The position numbers and the translations under genes were made by a program. 64,000 nucleotides of DNA from Ricordea florida (taxonomy: Eukaryota; Cnidaria; Anthozoa; Corallimorpharia; Ricordeidae), in NCBI GenBank assembly GCA_949710005.1, contig OX453276.1, positions 17,380,449 to 17,444,448 of the forward strand, in the 5' to 3' direction. Below the pieces are notes generated by a model. That model had not been told where the DNA came from and ran no database searches. It worked only from the letters and a program-made list of their open reading frames with translations. Shown in pieces: positions 1 through 8,899 of the stretch; position 1 is the first letter of the stretch; each line of letters begins with the position of its first letter.

Positions 1-1044
1 CCCCTTATTGACACTAGATGCCTAATACAGACCATAGTTAGTCCCTTCTACTAACTATGTACAGACCGACGTTTACGACTTGATCGTTCACGAATTGGAA
101 GCAGTTAAAGCATTTTGCAAGAACATAGGCTAAGTCGTTTTCATGTTGAAGAATATCATCTTCTGAGATATAAAACATATTTTGAATAAGATCAGTTTTT
201 CATCCCTGAAACGACCTCAGAAATCCAGCGGCTAATAAAAACCACAACGTGAAATGACCAGATTTTGGGTATTGTGGACAAACTGGACCACAACGGATAA
301 TGTTGGGTTTTGGACTAACTATGATCAGCAATTAACTGCCACGTTTAAAACCAAATTCCCAATTTTTTCTAATTCAAGTCGACTGGAATAAGTATTGTAT
401 TCGGCGCATGTAAAATGCAACGTTTAAACCAGGCCTTATTTGCTGTCATGCCCAGGCTTGCATTGATACGCGAAGTCAGAAATCAAAACACTCGCGCAAA
501 GATTTCAAAGATTTCCGTTAATCAAAGTTTGAAGGGTTTCCGACAACGTTTCGGGCGAATGGTCACGAAAGTAAACTGGGGATAAAAAATATTAAGCGGC
601 CAAAACTCCTTAAACTGTTTTAACATGCGCAGATTACAAACTCTTTTGTAGCTTAAGGGTTTTGTCTCACTAAACCGCCGGAATAAACACTTGCGCGCTC
701 TTATTTACACATAAATTTTAATTCATAACATGCGAACTCTGAAGTTAAAAAGAAAAGAACCACAACAACAACCAAAGGTAGCCTTTTTCCCTTGGTATAA
801 ATGCACCTATCCCTACACGAAAGGAAAATATTTGTGTATCTAGAAACTTTGAAACTTCAGAGTTGACTTGTTATTTTAACAATACTGCTATTAAAAAAGG
901 ATATTGAAAGGAAAACGATGTTTATTTAATACATATAAAGAAGTCAGAGCTAATAATAAAAAAACATTTTTTAACAGTAACTAGATGACAAGATAACGAC
1001 CAAAAATCAGTCTTTGTAACATGAGTCTAAAATGCACCATCGGG
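1..1044. other. Flank downstream of the BEN gene, no gene seen
   Basis: I see no supported coding exon here. The stretch lies beyond the stop codon of the split minus-strand BEN gene, so it should include that gene's 3' UTR. It holds a 9-bp stem hairpin at 33-59 (arms CATAGTTAG and CTAACTATG) and one copy of a dispersed repeat at 261-441. Confidence 0.5.
261..441 (+). repeat. Dispersed repeat, copy 1
   Basis: This ~180-bp block matches 23046-23243 in the same orientation at high but imperfect identity. It runs from GATTTTGGGTATTGTGGACA to AAACCAGGCCTTA. Both copies flank the BEN gene and have different outside sequence, so they are separate insertions of one repeat family. No coding capacity is visible. 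Confidence 0.6.
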
Positions 1045-1122
1045 CTACCTATTATACATCAAAACAAAACTTTTTTTAATCTCTGCACTAGTGTTCTTCT
1101 TTTTCCTCTGCATTTTGTGTTA
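1045..1122 (-). pseudogene. 3' end of a BEN-domain gene, cut off by the ISL2EU insertion
   Basis: Read on the minus strand, this stretch continues the frame that is interrupted at 21645. The BEN frame enters the transposon there in the codon beginning AA-AT. After one copy of the AT duplication it resumes here as Ile-Asn-Thr-Lys-Cys-Arg, followed by a basic tail and TAG at 1045-1047. The residues fit the basic end usual after a BEN fold, whereas the frame running into the transposon stops after five residues. The join is inferred from frame continuity and the AT duplication. Confidence 0.6.
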
Positions 1123-1124
1123 AT

Positions 1125-1222
1125 AGACCCTTTGCAGGATTAGGTCACGTGCTTGGATAGCACTTAGCAACGCCATGCTGGGACGCAAGCGTTCCAGCCG
1201 CCATTTTGAAAATTATAGCGTG
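1125..1222 (+). repeat. Left terminal inverted repeat of the ISL2EU element
   Basis: It is the reverse complement of 21547-21642 with only a few mismatches over the outer ~90 bp. The inner part (from 1157) is copied again at 5040-5191 because a Penelope-like element landed here. Confidence 0.85.
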
Positions 1223-1308
1223 GCGAAGCGATTTTCTGGGTTTGCTTTCAACATACAAGCGATCTATTTATGCTGGAGTTCATGTTCAACGGTTTTTTCA
1301 AAACTTTT
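1157..1308 (+). repeat. 152-bp target duplication, left copy
   Basis: This block appears identical by eye to 5040-5191 and brackets the Penelope-like element. It belongs to the ISL2EU left end, so it is a target-site duplication made when the element inserted. Confidence 0.85.
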
Positions 1309-1361
1309 TTTTGAAAAATTTTTTTGAAAAATAAACTAGTGAGCAGCACTCTGCGAACTGG

Positions 1362-1433
1362 TTTTGTAAAACTGATTTATTCTCCTACGCGTTTCGTCCG
1401 ACTGTCGCGGACTTCTTCAGGGAGTTTTACAAA
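1362..1433 (-). ncRNA. Hammerhead ribozyme in the inverted pLTR arm
   Basis: This is the mirror copy of the ribozyme at 1814-1885, so the minus-strand transcript of the left arm carries the same core. See that entry for the structure. Confidence 0.75.
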
Positions 1434-1813
1434 TGAGAGTTACAAGCTTGTATTTATACATAGTGTGAGCCGCTAAAGTACTTTTACAGATTTGTAGCGG
1501 ATTCACGTACAGGAAACAAGCTAAATTTTCACGCAGGGCGTGACTAAGGTGTAGCATACGTGTGACATATTTCTGTCATGACGTATGCGTGACATATTTA
1601 TTTTTGGGGACCACAGATTTAGTACTAAATCTGTGGTCCCCAAAAATAAATATGTCACGCATACGTCATGACAGAAATATGTCACACGTATGCTACACCT
1701 TAGTCACGCCCTGCGTGAAAATTTAGCTTGTTTCCTGTACGTGAATCCGCTACAAATCTGTAAAAGTACTTTAGCGGCTCACACTATGTATAAATACAAG
1801 CTTGTAACTCTCA

Positions 1814-1885
1814 TTTGTAAAACTCCCTGAAGAAGTCCGCGACAGTCGGACGAAACGCGTAGGAGAATAAATCAGTTTTACAAAA
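1814..1885 (+). ncRNA. Type I hammerhead ribozyme in the plus pLTR
   Basis: The core CTGAAGA is at 1827-1833. Stem II is GTCCG/CGGAC (1835-1839 with 1847-1851), followed by GAAA at 1852-1855. Stem III is the self-complementary ACGCGT (1855-1860), and the predicted cleavage is after GTA at 1861. Stem I pairs CTCC (1823-1826) with GGAG (1862-1865) and, further out, GTAAAAC with GTTTTAC. A stem III without a loop suggests it acts as a dimer, as reported for other Penelope-like hammerheads. Confidence 0.85.
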
Positions 1886-1957
1886 CCAGTTCGCAGAGTG
1901 CTGCTCACTAGTTTATTTTTCAAAAAAATCGTCTTAGTCGATCCTAGAAGAAGCCAC

Positions 1958-2914
1958 ATGGCGAACGAAACTGGTAATAGTTGCTCCGGACCAAAGCGCC
2001 GCCGATCATCAGCTTCAATGGATCCAGAGCCAAGTTTTCCAGTACCTATTTCTTCCAGTCTAGATCCCACGATTGAAACTGTCCTCAGAAAGGCAGTTCG
2101 ACAGCGGTTGGATGCCGAGAAGGCCTACACAAACCTCCAAGCCAGAATTAAGCTGCTGGAGACCCACTTAAGCCAAGGCACCATTCCCTCTGGCCTTAGG
2201 ATCAAAAAAATCCAAGCCAAAGGACCGAACGTGGATACACTTCAAGCCGCATTTGACGACATTGTTCGCAAGGCTGAGTTTAAATTACTGGAAGCTACTA
2301 TAGCTAATCTCCACTCTGAAATAAAAGAGCATCAGGAGGCAATCCGCGTCACCACTGCCAATGTCGACGGCACGATTGCGATGTGGAAAGTTGAGCTCCT
2401 GAAGCACGAACTCTCAGAGGCAAAAGCCACGAGTCTCGCTGAAGCCGCAGCAACATTCGTCGTTAAACTCAATAACGACATGGCGGCCTCGCGTGCCTCC
2501 AAGGCTCTTCAAGCGGAGATATTTCGCAAGGCTAAATGCAGAAGTCAAACAGAGATGGAAGAACGTGAAGTGTTCGTGCCTTCGGAGGACTCCATCAGAG
2601 ATATTATACGCAATGAGCTCCGCCTTCAATCTGCGAGCACGGCAAACCAACCTGAGGGAAACCGGCAGCGTAAAGTCTCTCTTGTCGACTCCAAATCTGG
2701 TGGTAAGCGCAATGGCAAGTCACGCAAAGGGCGGCCTGAGCAACGGCAGCAACAACAACAACGCCAAAGGTCAAGCTCAGCCAAACGGTCCAAATCTCGA
2801 ACCGACCGACGACAGCAACAAAAGCAGCGCCAAAGGTCAAATTCGGCTAATGGGCCTAAATCCCGATCGTCGTCAAAAAACGCCCGGGGAAAAGGTTCCG
2901 GCCACGTAAGATAG
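1958..2914 (+). CDS. ORF1 of the Penelope-like element (coiled coil, basic tail)
   Basis: The frame encodes about 318 residues from ATG at 1958; an in-frame GTG at 1898 would add 20. I do not recognise a catalytic domain. The N-terminus has a basic patch (PKRRR). The middle, roughly residues 60-240, is rich in Glu, Lys, Leu and Ala in a coiled-coil pattern. The C-terminal ~80 residues are Gln-, Ser-, Arg- and Lys-rich with two related repeats of the RQRSxSAKRSKSR type, as expected for nucleic-acid binding or nuclear targeting. It ends 35 bp before the RT frame. A structural or RNA-binding partner of the RT is inference from position and composition. Confidence 0.7.
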   Translation: MANETGNSCSGPKRRRSSASMDPEPSFPVPISSSLDPTIETVLRKAVRQRLDAEKAYTNLQARIKLLETHLSQGTIPSGLRIKKIQAKGPNVDTLQAAFDDIVRKAEFKLLEATIANLHSEIKEHQEAIRVTTANVDGTIAMWKVELLKHELSEAKATSLAEAAATFVVKLNNDMAASRASKALQAEIFRKAKCRSQTEMEEREVFVPSEDSIRDIIRNELRLQSASTANQPEGNRQRKVSLVDSKSGGKRNGKSRKGRPEQRQQQQQRQRSSSAKRSKSRTDRRQQQKQRQRSNSANGPKSRSSSKNARGKGSGHVR

Positions 2915-2949
2915 ATAGGCGCTTTGCATACGAAAAATGGCTCTTTAAG

Positions 2950-4701
2950 ATGGCTAGACGACCCCTGTACGACCTGCTTCCACGGAATACGGAAATCCAT
3001 AACTTCACCTCTGTTAACCTTACTGAGCGGCAGTCAAGGGTTCTGGGCATGGGTCTTAAGTTCAGACCCTCGCTTCGACCTCCAAGTGAAGCTCAGTTCG
3101 ACTCACAAATTCAGGACTTCTGTCGAAGAGTTCGCCTTCAAGATAGGTTCGCCAACAGTCCACATGACACAGATTTCAACCCAAGACTTTACGTCCCCAC
3201 AGGCTGGAATCCTCCGCGAGAAAACCCTGATCTTGAAGACAAACTCTACGCTTTACGCAAAGAACTGCAAAAGAACTTTGTGGTTAGCAAACCGCACTGG
3301 AGGAACAATCTCACAAAGCAAGAGCGAGAAGACCTTCTCAAATTGAAATCTAATGCGAACATTAGAGTACTGCCTACGGATAAAAATCTGGGGCCCGCTG
3401 TTTTGCCTACGAACTGGGTTCAAGGTGAGACACTGAAACTGTTGAATGACGAGTTGTCATATCGACAAGTCACGCAACAGGACTGGTATGCTAATCGTCT
3501 TAAAGTTATTTGCACGCGAGATCGGCTTATGTCTATTTACAGTAGATTCATTTCCTCTGACGCAGCTCGTTTTTTGCGTAGTTTCGATCATTTTGTTAAT
3601 CCTGCTAAGTTCTATGTCATTCCTAAGATCCATAAAGACCCTATGGTGGGAAGACCCATCGCCGCTTCTCATTCATATATCACTAGGCCTATCAGCATTT
3701 TTGTTGACGAGCTTACTAAGCCAAAAATACATATGCCTACGGTTCTTAGGGATTCTGGTGAGCTTATTTACTTACTGGAGAACACGGTGTTACCCGACAG
3801 CAATTGTTTTCTTGTCACGGCGGATGTTGTATCCTTGTATCCAAACGTGGATACCAAGAAAGCATTAATAGCGCTCGACTTGCTTCTTCGGGAAGCAAGG
3901 GTTGCCGAGACTCCACTATTAATTCAGCTCGCCAGAATTGTTCTGGATAACAACTATTTATCGTCAGAATTTAGTCCGGCTATTTTCCATCAAGTGTTTG
4001 GTATCGCTATGGGCACTCCCTTTGCCGTCACAGTAGCAAATGCCTTTATGTATTATCACGAGATAGATATTGTGGAGTACTACTCCCAATATTTGACAGT
4101 CTACAAACGATTTATTGATGATATTTTTGCTATCTGGTGCGGACCCAAAGGTATTCTTCTGGAATTCTTAGGTGCCCTTAACAACAAGACTGATCGAATT
4201 AAGCTTACTTATAGTATAAGCGAGAGTAGCATTTCCTTTCTCGATCTATTTCTCTATAGAGATGCAAATTCGGGCAAACTGCAATTTTCCACCTTTCAAA
4301 AGCCCCTTAACAAATACCTGTATATACCATTCGAGTCGTTTCACCCTTCTAGCAATAAGAAAGCCTTTATCAAAGGGGAATTAATGAGATATGCTAGGAA
4401 CAGTTCCTCCTTCGAGTCTTTTTCCAAGACTAGGGATAAGTTCTGGAAGCGGCTACGCGTTAGAGGGTATCCTTTCAGGTTTTTGCTTCCGCTGTTTAGT
4501 GTTATAAAATACACTGACAGAAAGAAGTGGCTCTATCAGAATCCTAAGAAAAGGTCTGTTTTAGGTAGGACTATCATATTTAAGACCACCTTTAATTGTA
4601 GTCACGCTCGTATCAAGAATATTATCAGTCGGATAATGCCAGATCTCAATTGTACTGTTTGTTACAAGAAAACCGTAACATTAGCTAACCTCTGTAAGTA
4701 A
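2950..4701 (+). CDS. Reverse transcriptase of the Penelope-like element, no GIY-YIG domain
   Basis: The frame encodes 583 residues from ATG 2950 without a stop. RT motifs in order are a fingers region with PTDKNLGPAV (about residue 140) and FYVIPKIHKDP (about 220), the first catalytic Asp in TADVVSLYPNVD (about 290), GIAMGTPFAVTVANAFM (about 355), and the second Asp pair in YKRFIDDIFAIW (about 385). A Cys pair (CTVC) sits near the end. The frame stops a few bases before the 3' pLTR, leaving no room for the GIY-YIG endonuclease many Penelope-like elements carry. It should copy element RNA at a target site; which nick it uses is unclear. Confidence 0.85.
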   Translation: MARRPLYDLLPRNTEIHNFTSVNLTERQSRVLGMGLKFRPSLRPPSEAQFDSQIQDFCRRVRLQDRFANSPHDTDFNPRLYVPTGWNPPRENPDLEDKLYALRKELQKNFVVSKPHWRNNLTKQEREDLLKLKSNANIRVLPTDKNLGPAVLPTNWVQGETLKLLNDELSYRQVTQQDWYANRLKVICTRDRLMSIYSRFISSDAARFLRSFDHFVNPAKFYVIPKIHKDPMVGRPIAASHSYITRPISIFVDELTKPKIHMPTVLRDSGELIYLLENTVLPDSNCFLVTADVVSLYPNVDTKKALIALDLLLREARVAETPLLIQLARIVLDNNYLSSEFSPAIFHQVFGIAMGTPFAVTVANAFMYYHEIDIVEYYSQYLTVYKRFIDDIFAIWCGPKGILLEFLGALNNKTDRIKLTYSISESSISFLDLFLYRDANSGKLQFSTFQKPLNKYLYIPFESFHPSSNKKAFIKGELMRYARNSSSFESFSKTRDKFWKRLRVRGYPFRFLLPLFSVIKYTDRKKWLYQNPKKRSVLGRTIIFKTTFNCSHARIKNIISRIMPDLNCTVCYKKTVTLANLCK

Positions 4702-4702
4702 G

Positions 4703-5037
4703 TTTTTGGGGACCACAGATTTAGTACTAAATCTGTGGTCCCCAAAAATAAATATGTCACGCATACGTCATGACAGAAATATGTCACACGTATGCTACAC
4801 CTTAGTCACGCCCTGCGTGAAAATTTAGCTTGTTTCCTGTACGTGAATCCGCTACAAATCTGTAAAAGTACTTTAGCGGCTCACACTATGTATAAATACA
4901 AGCTTGTAACTCTCATTTGTAAAACTCCCTGAAGAAGTCCGCGACAGTCGGACGAAACGCGTAGGAGAATAAATCAGTTTTACAAAACCAGTTCGCAGAG
5001 TGCTGCTCACTAGTTTATTTTTCAAAAAAATCGTCAA
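4703..5037 (+). repeat. 3' pLTR of the Penelope-like element
   Basis: The direct copy of 1616-1929 begins with a ~44-bp perfect palindrome around TAGTACTA, that is, about 20 bp of the inverted arm. It carries the third hammerhead ribozyme and ends in the same A-rich tail just before the 152-bp duplication. Confidence 0.85.
4916..4987 (+). ncRNA. Hammerhead ribozyme in the 3' pLTR
   Basis: It is identical in sequence and layout to 1814-1885, shifted by 3102 bp. Cleavage at both plus-oriented copies would release a unit-length RNA from pLTR to pLTR. Confidence 0.8.
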
Positions 5038-5039
5038 AA

Positions 5040-5191
5040 ATAGCACTTAGCAACGCCATGCTGGGACGCAAGCGTTCCAGCCGCCATTTTGAAAATTATA
5101 GCGTGGCGAAGCGATTTTCTGGGTTTGCTTTCAACATACAAGCGATCTATTTATGCTGGAGTTCATGTTCAACGGTTTTTTCAAAACTTTT
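5040..5191 (+). repeat. 152-bp target duplication, right copy
   Basis: It appears identical to 1157-1308. From here the ISL2EU left end continues into the transposase promoter and first exon. Confidence 0.85.
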
Positions 5192-5269
5192 GTATTTTTT
5201 TGTGAAGTAACTATAAAACGTTTGTGAATTTTGGAGAATACGGAACCACTGTGACTACCTTTTGGATTC

Positions 5270-7353
5270 ATGGCGAGCAACGGAGGTAAGCAACCGTAAA
5301 ATATATTAGTTGTTGTTTGTGCTTTGTTTTGTCATTTTTGCCTCGAAAAGGATTCGTATGTTCACATTTACAATTCACCGCAACTCTGAGGAGTTATATC
5401 AACAATTATGGAAACTATAGTTACTGAAATGTGTAGCAAGCTTGTGATCGTTCTCATCGAAGTCATTGACTAATTTTACGCAGTTTGCAGTCATCTCCCT
5501 GAATAGTTTTGGTTGTTTTCCTATTTTGACTCGCAGTTGAAGGTAGCCCGAGTTGCCAAGAGCCTAAGAAAAAAGCAAAGAGTGGGAACTATCAGTGCTG
5601 TGTCCCACAGTGTACCGGAGACAGCCGCTATGACAGCTCGCTGTCATTTCACCGAATGCCCAATGAAGAGCAAATTCGAAAGCAATGGATCGCTAAAATC
5701 AGAAGGGATGTTGGTCCATATTTCAAGGTTAGTGGTTCTTTTTGGAAGAATATAATTCCACTGATTGAATTCCTATTTGTCTTTCATTCTTTTTATCTAC
5801 ATGGATACAATGTTTTAACACCTACTCTGTTATGAAGAAGATAACTTCCAAGACAAGGGTTTGCAGTAAACATTTCAAGGATGAGGACTTCAATGCTGCC
5901 GATAATGCAGGCAGGCGCCTACTCAAAAAAGGAACTGTCCCCACCGTTTTTAGCTGGGCAATGGCTTCAAAAAGCAGGCGCAAGATAATCAGACATGTTG
6001 AAAGGTGTGTAAGAAAATCAACAATTATTTATGTGGGGCAAGCTATACCAAATCAATGATCAAATCATCATAGCCCTGTACTTTACCAATTTTTGTCATT
6101 CCTATTTTGCTGGTATTTTTATTTTTGGATGCACCTGATCTGACCCAACAATACTTTGAGTTTTTTACCTTTTTCTTGACAGTGCCTGTCAAACAGATGA
6201 AAGTGATAACAGTGATGATGCTCCAAGTGCAACTGAAGAATTCACTGATTCCCAAGCAATGATAGAAGAGCTTGAGAAGACAAAAGTGCTACTTCATGCT
6301 ACACAAGCTGAGCTGGAGGATCTTAAAAGAGAATCACAGACAGCCTCTAAAGAATCTAATACTGCTCTTGCCCACCTACAAGAAGAGTTTCGAAGACAAA
6401 AGGAAGAAGCTGCATGTGAACTTAAGATTTACAAGTTTGGCATTGAGAGATTCTCAACAGATGATGATGCAATCAAATTTTACACAGGGTTCTGTTCATA
6501 TAAGCATTTCTTACTTTTCTATAATTTGATAAGACCTACAGCAGAGAAAATGACGTATTGTTATGCAACTGGTGTCCTAGAAAACCGCCCACATGTCCGA
6601 GCTATGCAACTGATAGATGAATTATTTATGTTCCTTGTTAGGATTAAACTAGGGCTTTTTCAGCAAGATCTTGCACACCGTTTCAATTTACATATCTCAT
6701 CTGTTAGCAGAAAAATTACTACTTGGGCTAATTATTTATATTTTTTCTTGGGTTCTCAACCTATTTGGCCTTCCAGGGCTGATGTGTGTGCCAAGATGCC
6801 AGGAGAATTTAAGAAGCTCTATCCAACTACACGTGTTATCCTTGATTGCACAGAATTTTTTGTTGAGACACCATCTCTTCTGTTGCAGTCTCAACTGTAC
6901 TCTTCCTACAAGAGTAACACCACTCTCAAGGGCTTAATAGGCATTTCACCACATGGTGCCATCACTTTTGTTTCTTCTTTGTATACAGGGGCAATTTCAG
7001 ATAAAGAAATTACAAGATGTTCAGGTATACTTGATTTACTTGAGGCTGGGGATTCTGTGATGGCAGATAAGGGTTTTGATATTGAAGATCTTAGGGAAAA
7101 GCAAGTAGACCTTAACATTCCTCCTTTTTTGGAGAGTAGAACCCAGTTTTCAGCAGCTGAGGTTCAGCAGACAAAAATGATTGCAAAAGTCAGGATTCAT
7201 GTTGAGAGGGCCATTAAGAGGATAAAAGAATTTCACATTTTCGATTCTGATGTTCCCTTGTCTATGTTAGGCTCAATTCATCAGGTATATACAGTGGCAT
7301 GCTTATTAAGAAATTTTAAAGGGCCCCTAATTTTAAATGGAGACAACTTTTAA
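5270..7353 (+). CDS. THAP-DDE transposase of the ISL2EU element, four exons
   Basis: The exons are 5270-5285, 5537-5727, 5838-6004 and 6183-7353, all with GT-AG borders and consistent phase, giving 514 residues without a stop. The N-terminus is a THAP zinc finger: Cys pair in YQCCVPQC, FHRMP, a Trp in KQWIAKIRR, then CSKHFKDEDF. An acidic linker and a coiled coil follow. Next is a helix-turn-helix (FQQDLAHRFNLHISSVSRKI) and a DDE_Tnp_4 core with Asp in VILDCTEFF, Asp in MADKGFDIE and Glu in IHVERAIKRIKEF. It would bind the terminal repeats and cut and paste the element. Exon 1 lies within the left end and matches the first exon of the nuclease gene at the right end. It looks functional, although the Penelope-like element splits the DNA upstream of it. 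Confidence 0.85.
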
Positions 7354-7448
7354 ATGGAGGTACAGTTATATAATGAAGTTGTTCACTAGTAGGTTGAATA
7401 AAGTTTTTGACATGCTTTTTCTTGTGCTGTATTTTTCCTTCTTACATA

Positions 7449-8502
7449 TTACATTGATCCTAGGAAATAGTTGAAAAAGAACATGTCCACCTTATCTTTG
7501 CTGTCTTGGAAAAAAATTTTATCAAAGAAGATTCGTTGGCAAAAATACTTAGTGTCATTCATATAACAAAAAAAGTCACACCAATCTAACCCAGTAAGTG
7601 CCAACTGGCACTGCACCTGTAAATAGTATTCATGATTTCTTTTCAGTGTTATCTCATTGGACACTGGGTCAATTGAAAGATATCTGACATTTTTGAAATC
7701 TGTCTCCCCCTCTTGTACAACTTTGATTTCGCACAAACCAAATGGGTTACACCCTTCATTTGCTGCTTTGATGTCATAGACCTTGCGGTCAGGACTACAT
7801 CCCAACCATGGGCACTTTGGATTAATGACTAATCCATATGGGAATACATTGACCATTCCAGCTTTAGCAACATTTGCATACACTGTAGCTGCATGTGGCT
7901 CCATTTCAATTCCTCTCTTCATAGCTGCTGTAACAACACGACATGACGGATTTATTTGCCTCACCAGGTTTTCAAAATTTGTTACACGTTTTGCACAAGA
8001 ACCAAACTTGCTGGCAGTAATTCGCTTTGAACGAAGAAGCTGCCAAAGATTACTTGCACCCTGTGTCACTGTCCTCGCTTCCAAGTCAATTGCAACTTCT
8101 CGAGTAACAGCTAAAGCATCAAATGCAGCGGCTCTCTCCTGAGTTAAACAAACTTGAACATTGGAACTTGAACAACGGGAAATCACAGGCAAGGAAGTCA
8201 TTTATGACGTATTTTTGTGAGAGCTTTTGCTGGTATGACAGAGGACTACCTTTAGGAGCATTGCCAAATTTTGTTGGCTATAATATTAAATTAGGTCTTT
8301 GCTCTGCTGTGGATGCAATATCAGCTATCAAGGGCAATGGGTCCAAGCCAGTAAAATCAGTCTTGCAAAGGATTCCATGAAAAGAAGATGGTGAGTACAA
8401 AGTACTTTTGATGAACTTGTTGTAGTTGGCACCCATTTTTGGCTTTTTTACCAGTACCAACTGAATCTCTTTTGTTCCAATGCGTTTTTGTGGTTTCAGC
8501 TT
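7449..8502 (-). pseudogene. YqaJ nuclease part of the ISL2EU second gene
   Basis: This is the 3' exon of the SWIM/YqaJ gene; its 5' exons are at 20571-21392. From 8502 the frame reads KPQKRIGTKEIQLVLVKKPK and continues to about 8280. There a TAG interrupts otherwise conserved text, and near 8200 a one-base shift moves the frame into the YqaJ core (ATG at 8199-8201 on minus, 250 residues). The core shows WQLLRSKRITASKFG, GIEMEPHAA, WLGCSPDRKV and GLCEIKVV, the Glu/Asp-x-Lys pattern of PD-(D/E)XK exonucleases. The stop, the shift and the Helentron upstream mean it cannot be made as one protein. Confidence 0.75.
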
Positions 8503-8548
8503 CGTAGAAGCGAAAGCCACTTTGTCGTCGTGTTGTAAGTAAGTAAGA

Positions 8549-8790
8549 ACGTAATTCGGAAACCCGACGTAATGCCGATTTGAAGCGGACACCGCAGTCG
8601 ATGGTTTATTGACATGCCCGAAGTATTTTCGTGACAAGCGTTTTATCGTGGGCCTGGGAAAGAGGTTGCGAACGTAATCCGGAAACCCGACATTATGCCG
8701 ATGGGACGCGGACGCCTCAGTCGATGGTTTATTGACATGTCCGAAATATTTTCGTTTATGATGGGCCTGGGAACGCGGTTGCGAATTCGC
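8549..8790 (+). repeat. Two tandem ~120-bp repeats near the Helentron 5' end
   Basis: Two related units (about 8549-8670 and 8671-8790) share blocks such as CAGTCGATGGTTTATTGACA and GGAAACCCGAC. The minus frame through them repeats KYFGHVNKPST twice, but I treat this as shadow coding because it lies outside the nuclease boundary. Confidence 0.65.
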
Positions 8791-8899
8791 AGTCGATATT
8801 CCTTCGCAGATCACATGTGAAACGTCGAAGCGACGTTTGTTTTTGCGTTTCTCTGCATCTGGGCGGTGGATTTCGGAGGTAAGTTTCATTATATTAGCA

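Larger units (their letters stand above)
1318..1929. repeat. Large pLTR palindrome at the 5' end of the Penelope-like element
   Basis: The two ~305-bp arms are reverse complements, centred at 1623/1624 (AGT|ACT). The right arm is the plus-oriented pLTR found again at 4703-5030. The left arm is the same unit inverted. Inverted pLTR fragments upstream of a full pLTR are a known Penelope-like arrangement. Confidence 0.9.
1309..5039 (+). mobile_element. Penelope-like retroelement with hammerhead ribozymes
   Basis: The element consists of a minus-oriented pLTR arm, a plus-oriented pLTR, two reading frames and a final plus-oriented pLTR. The reverse transcriptase and the ribozyme-bearing, partly inverted terminal repeats are typical of Penelope-like elements. 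Both reading frames are open, the pLTR copies look nearly identical and the 152-bp flanking duplication is clean, so insertion was recent. No GIY-YIG endonuclease follows the RT. Confidence 0.85.

Noticed and set aside
1771-2070. Minus-strand 99-residue frame over the pLTR
   Set aside because: It runs across a palindromic non-coding repeat and antisense to ORF1, and has no domain.
8278-8889. Single 203-residue minus frame
   Set aside because: It fuses Helentron 5' repeats with the nuclease exon; the nuclease part only begins at 8502.
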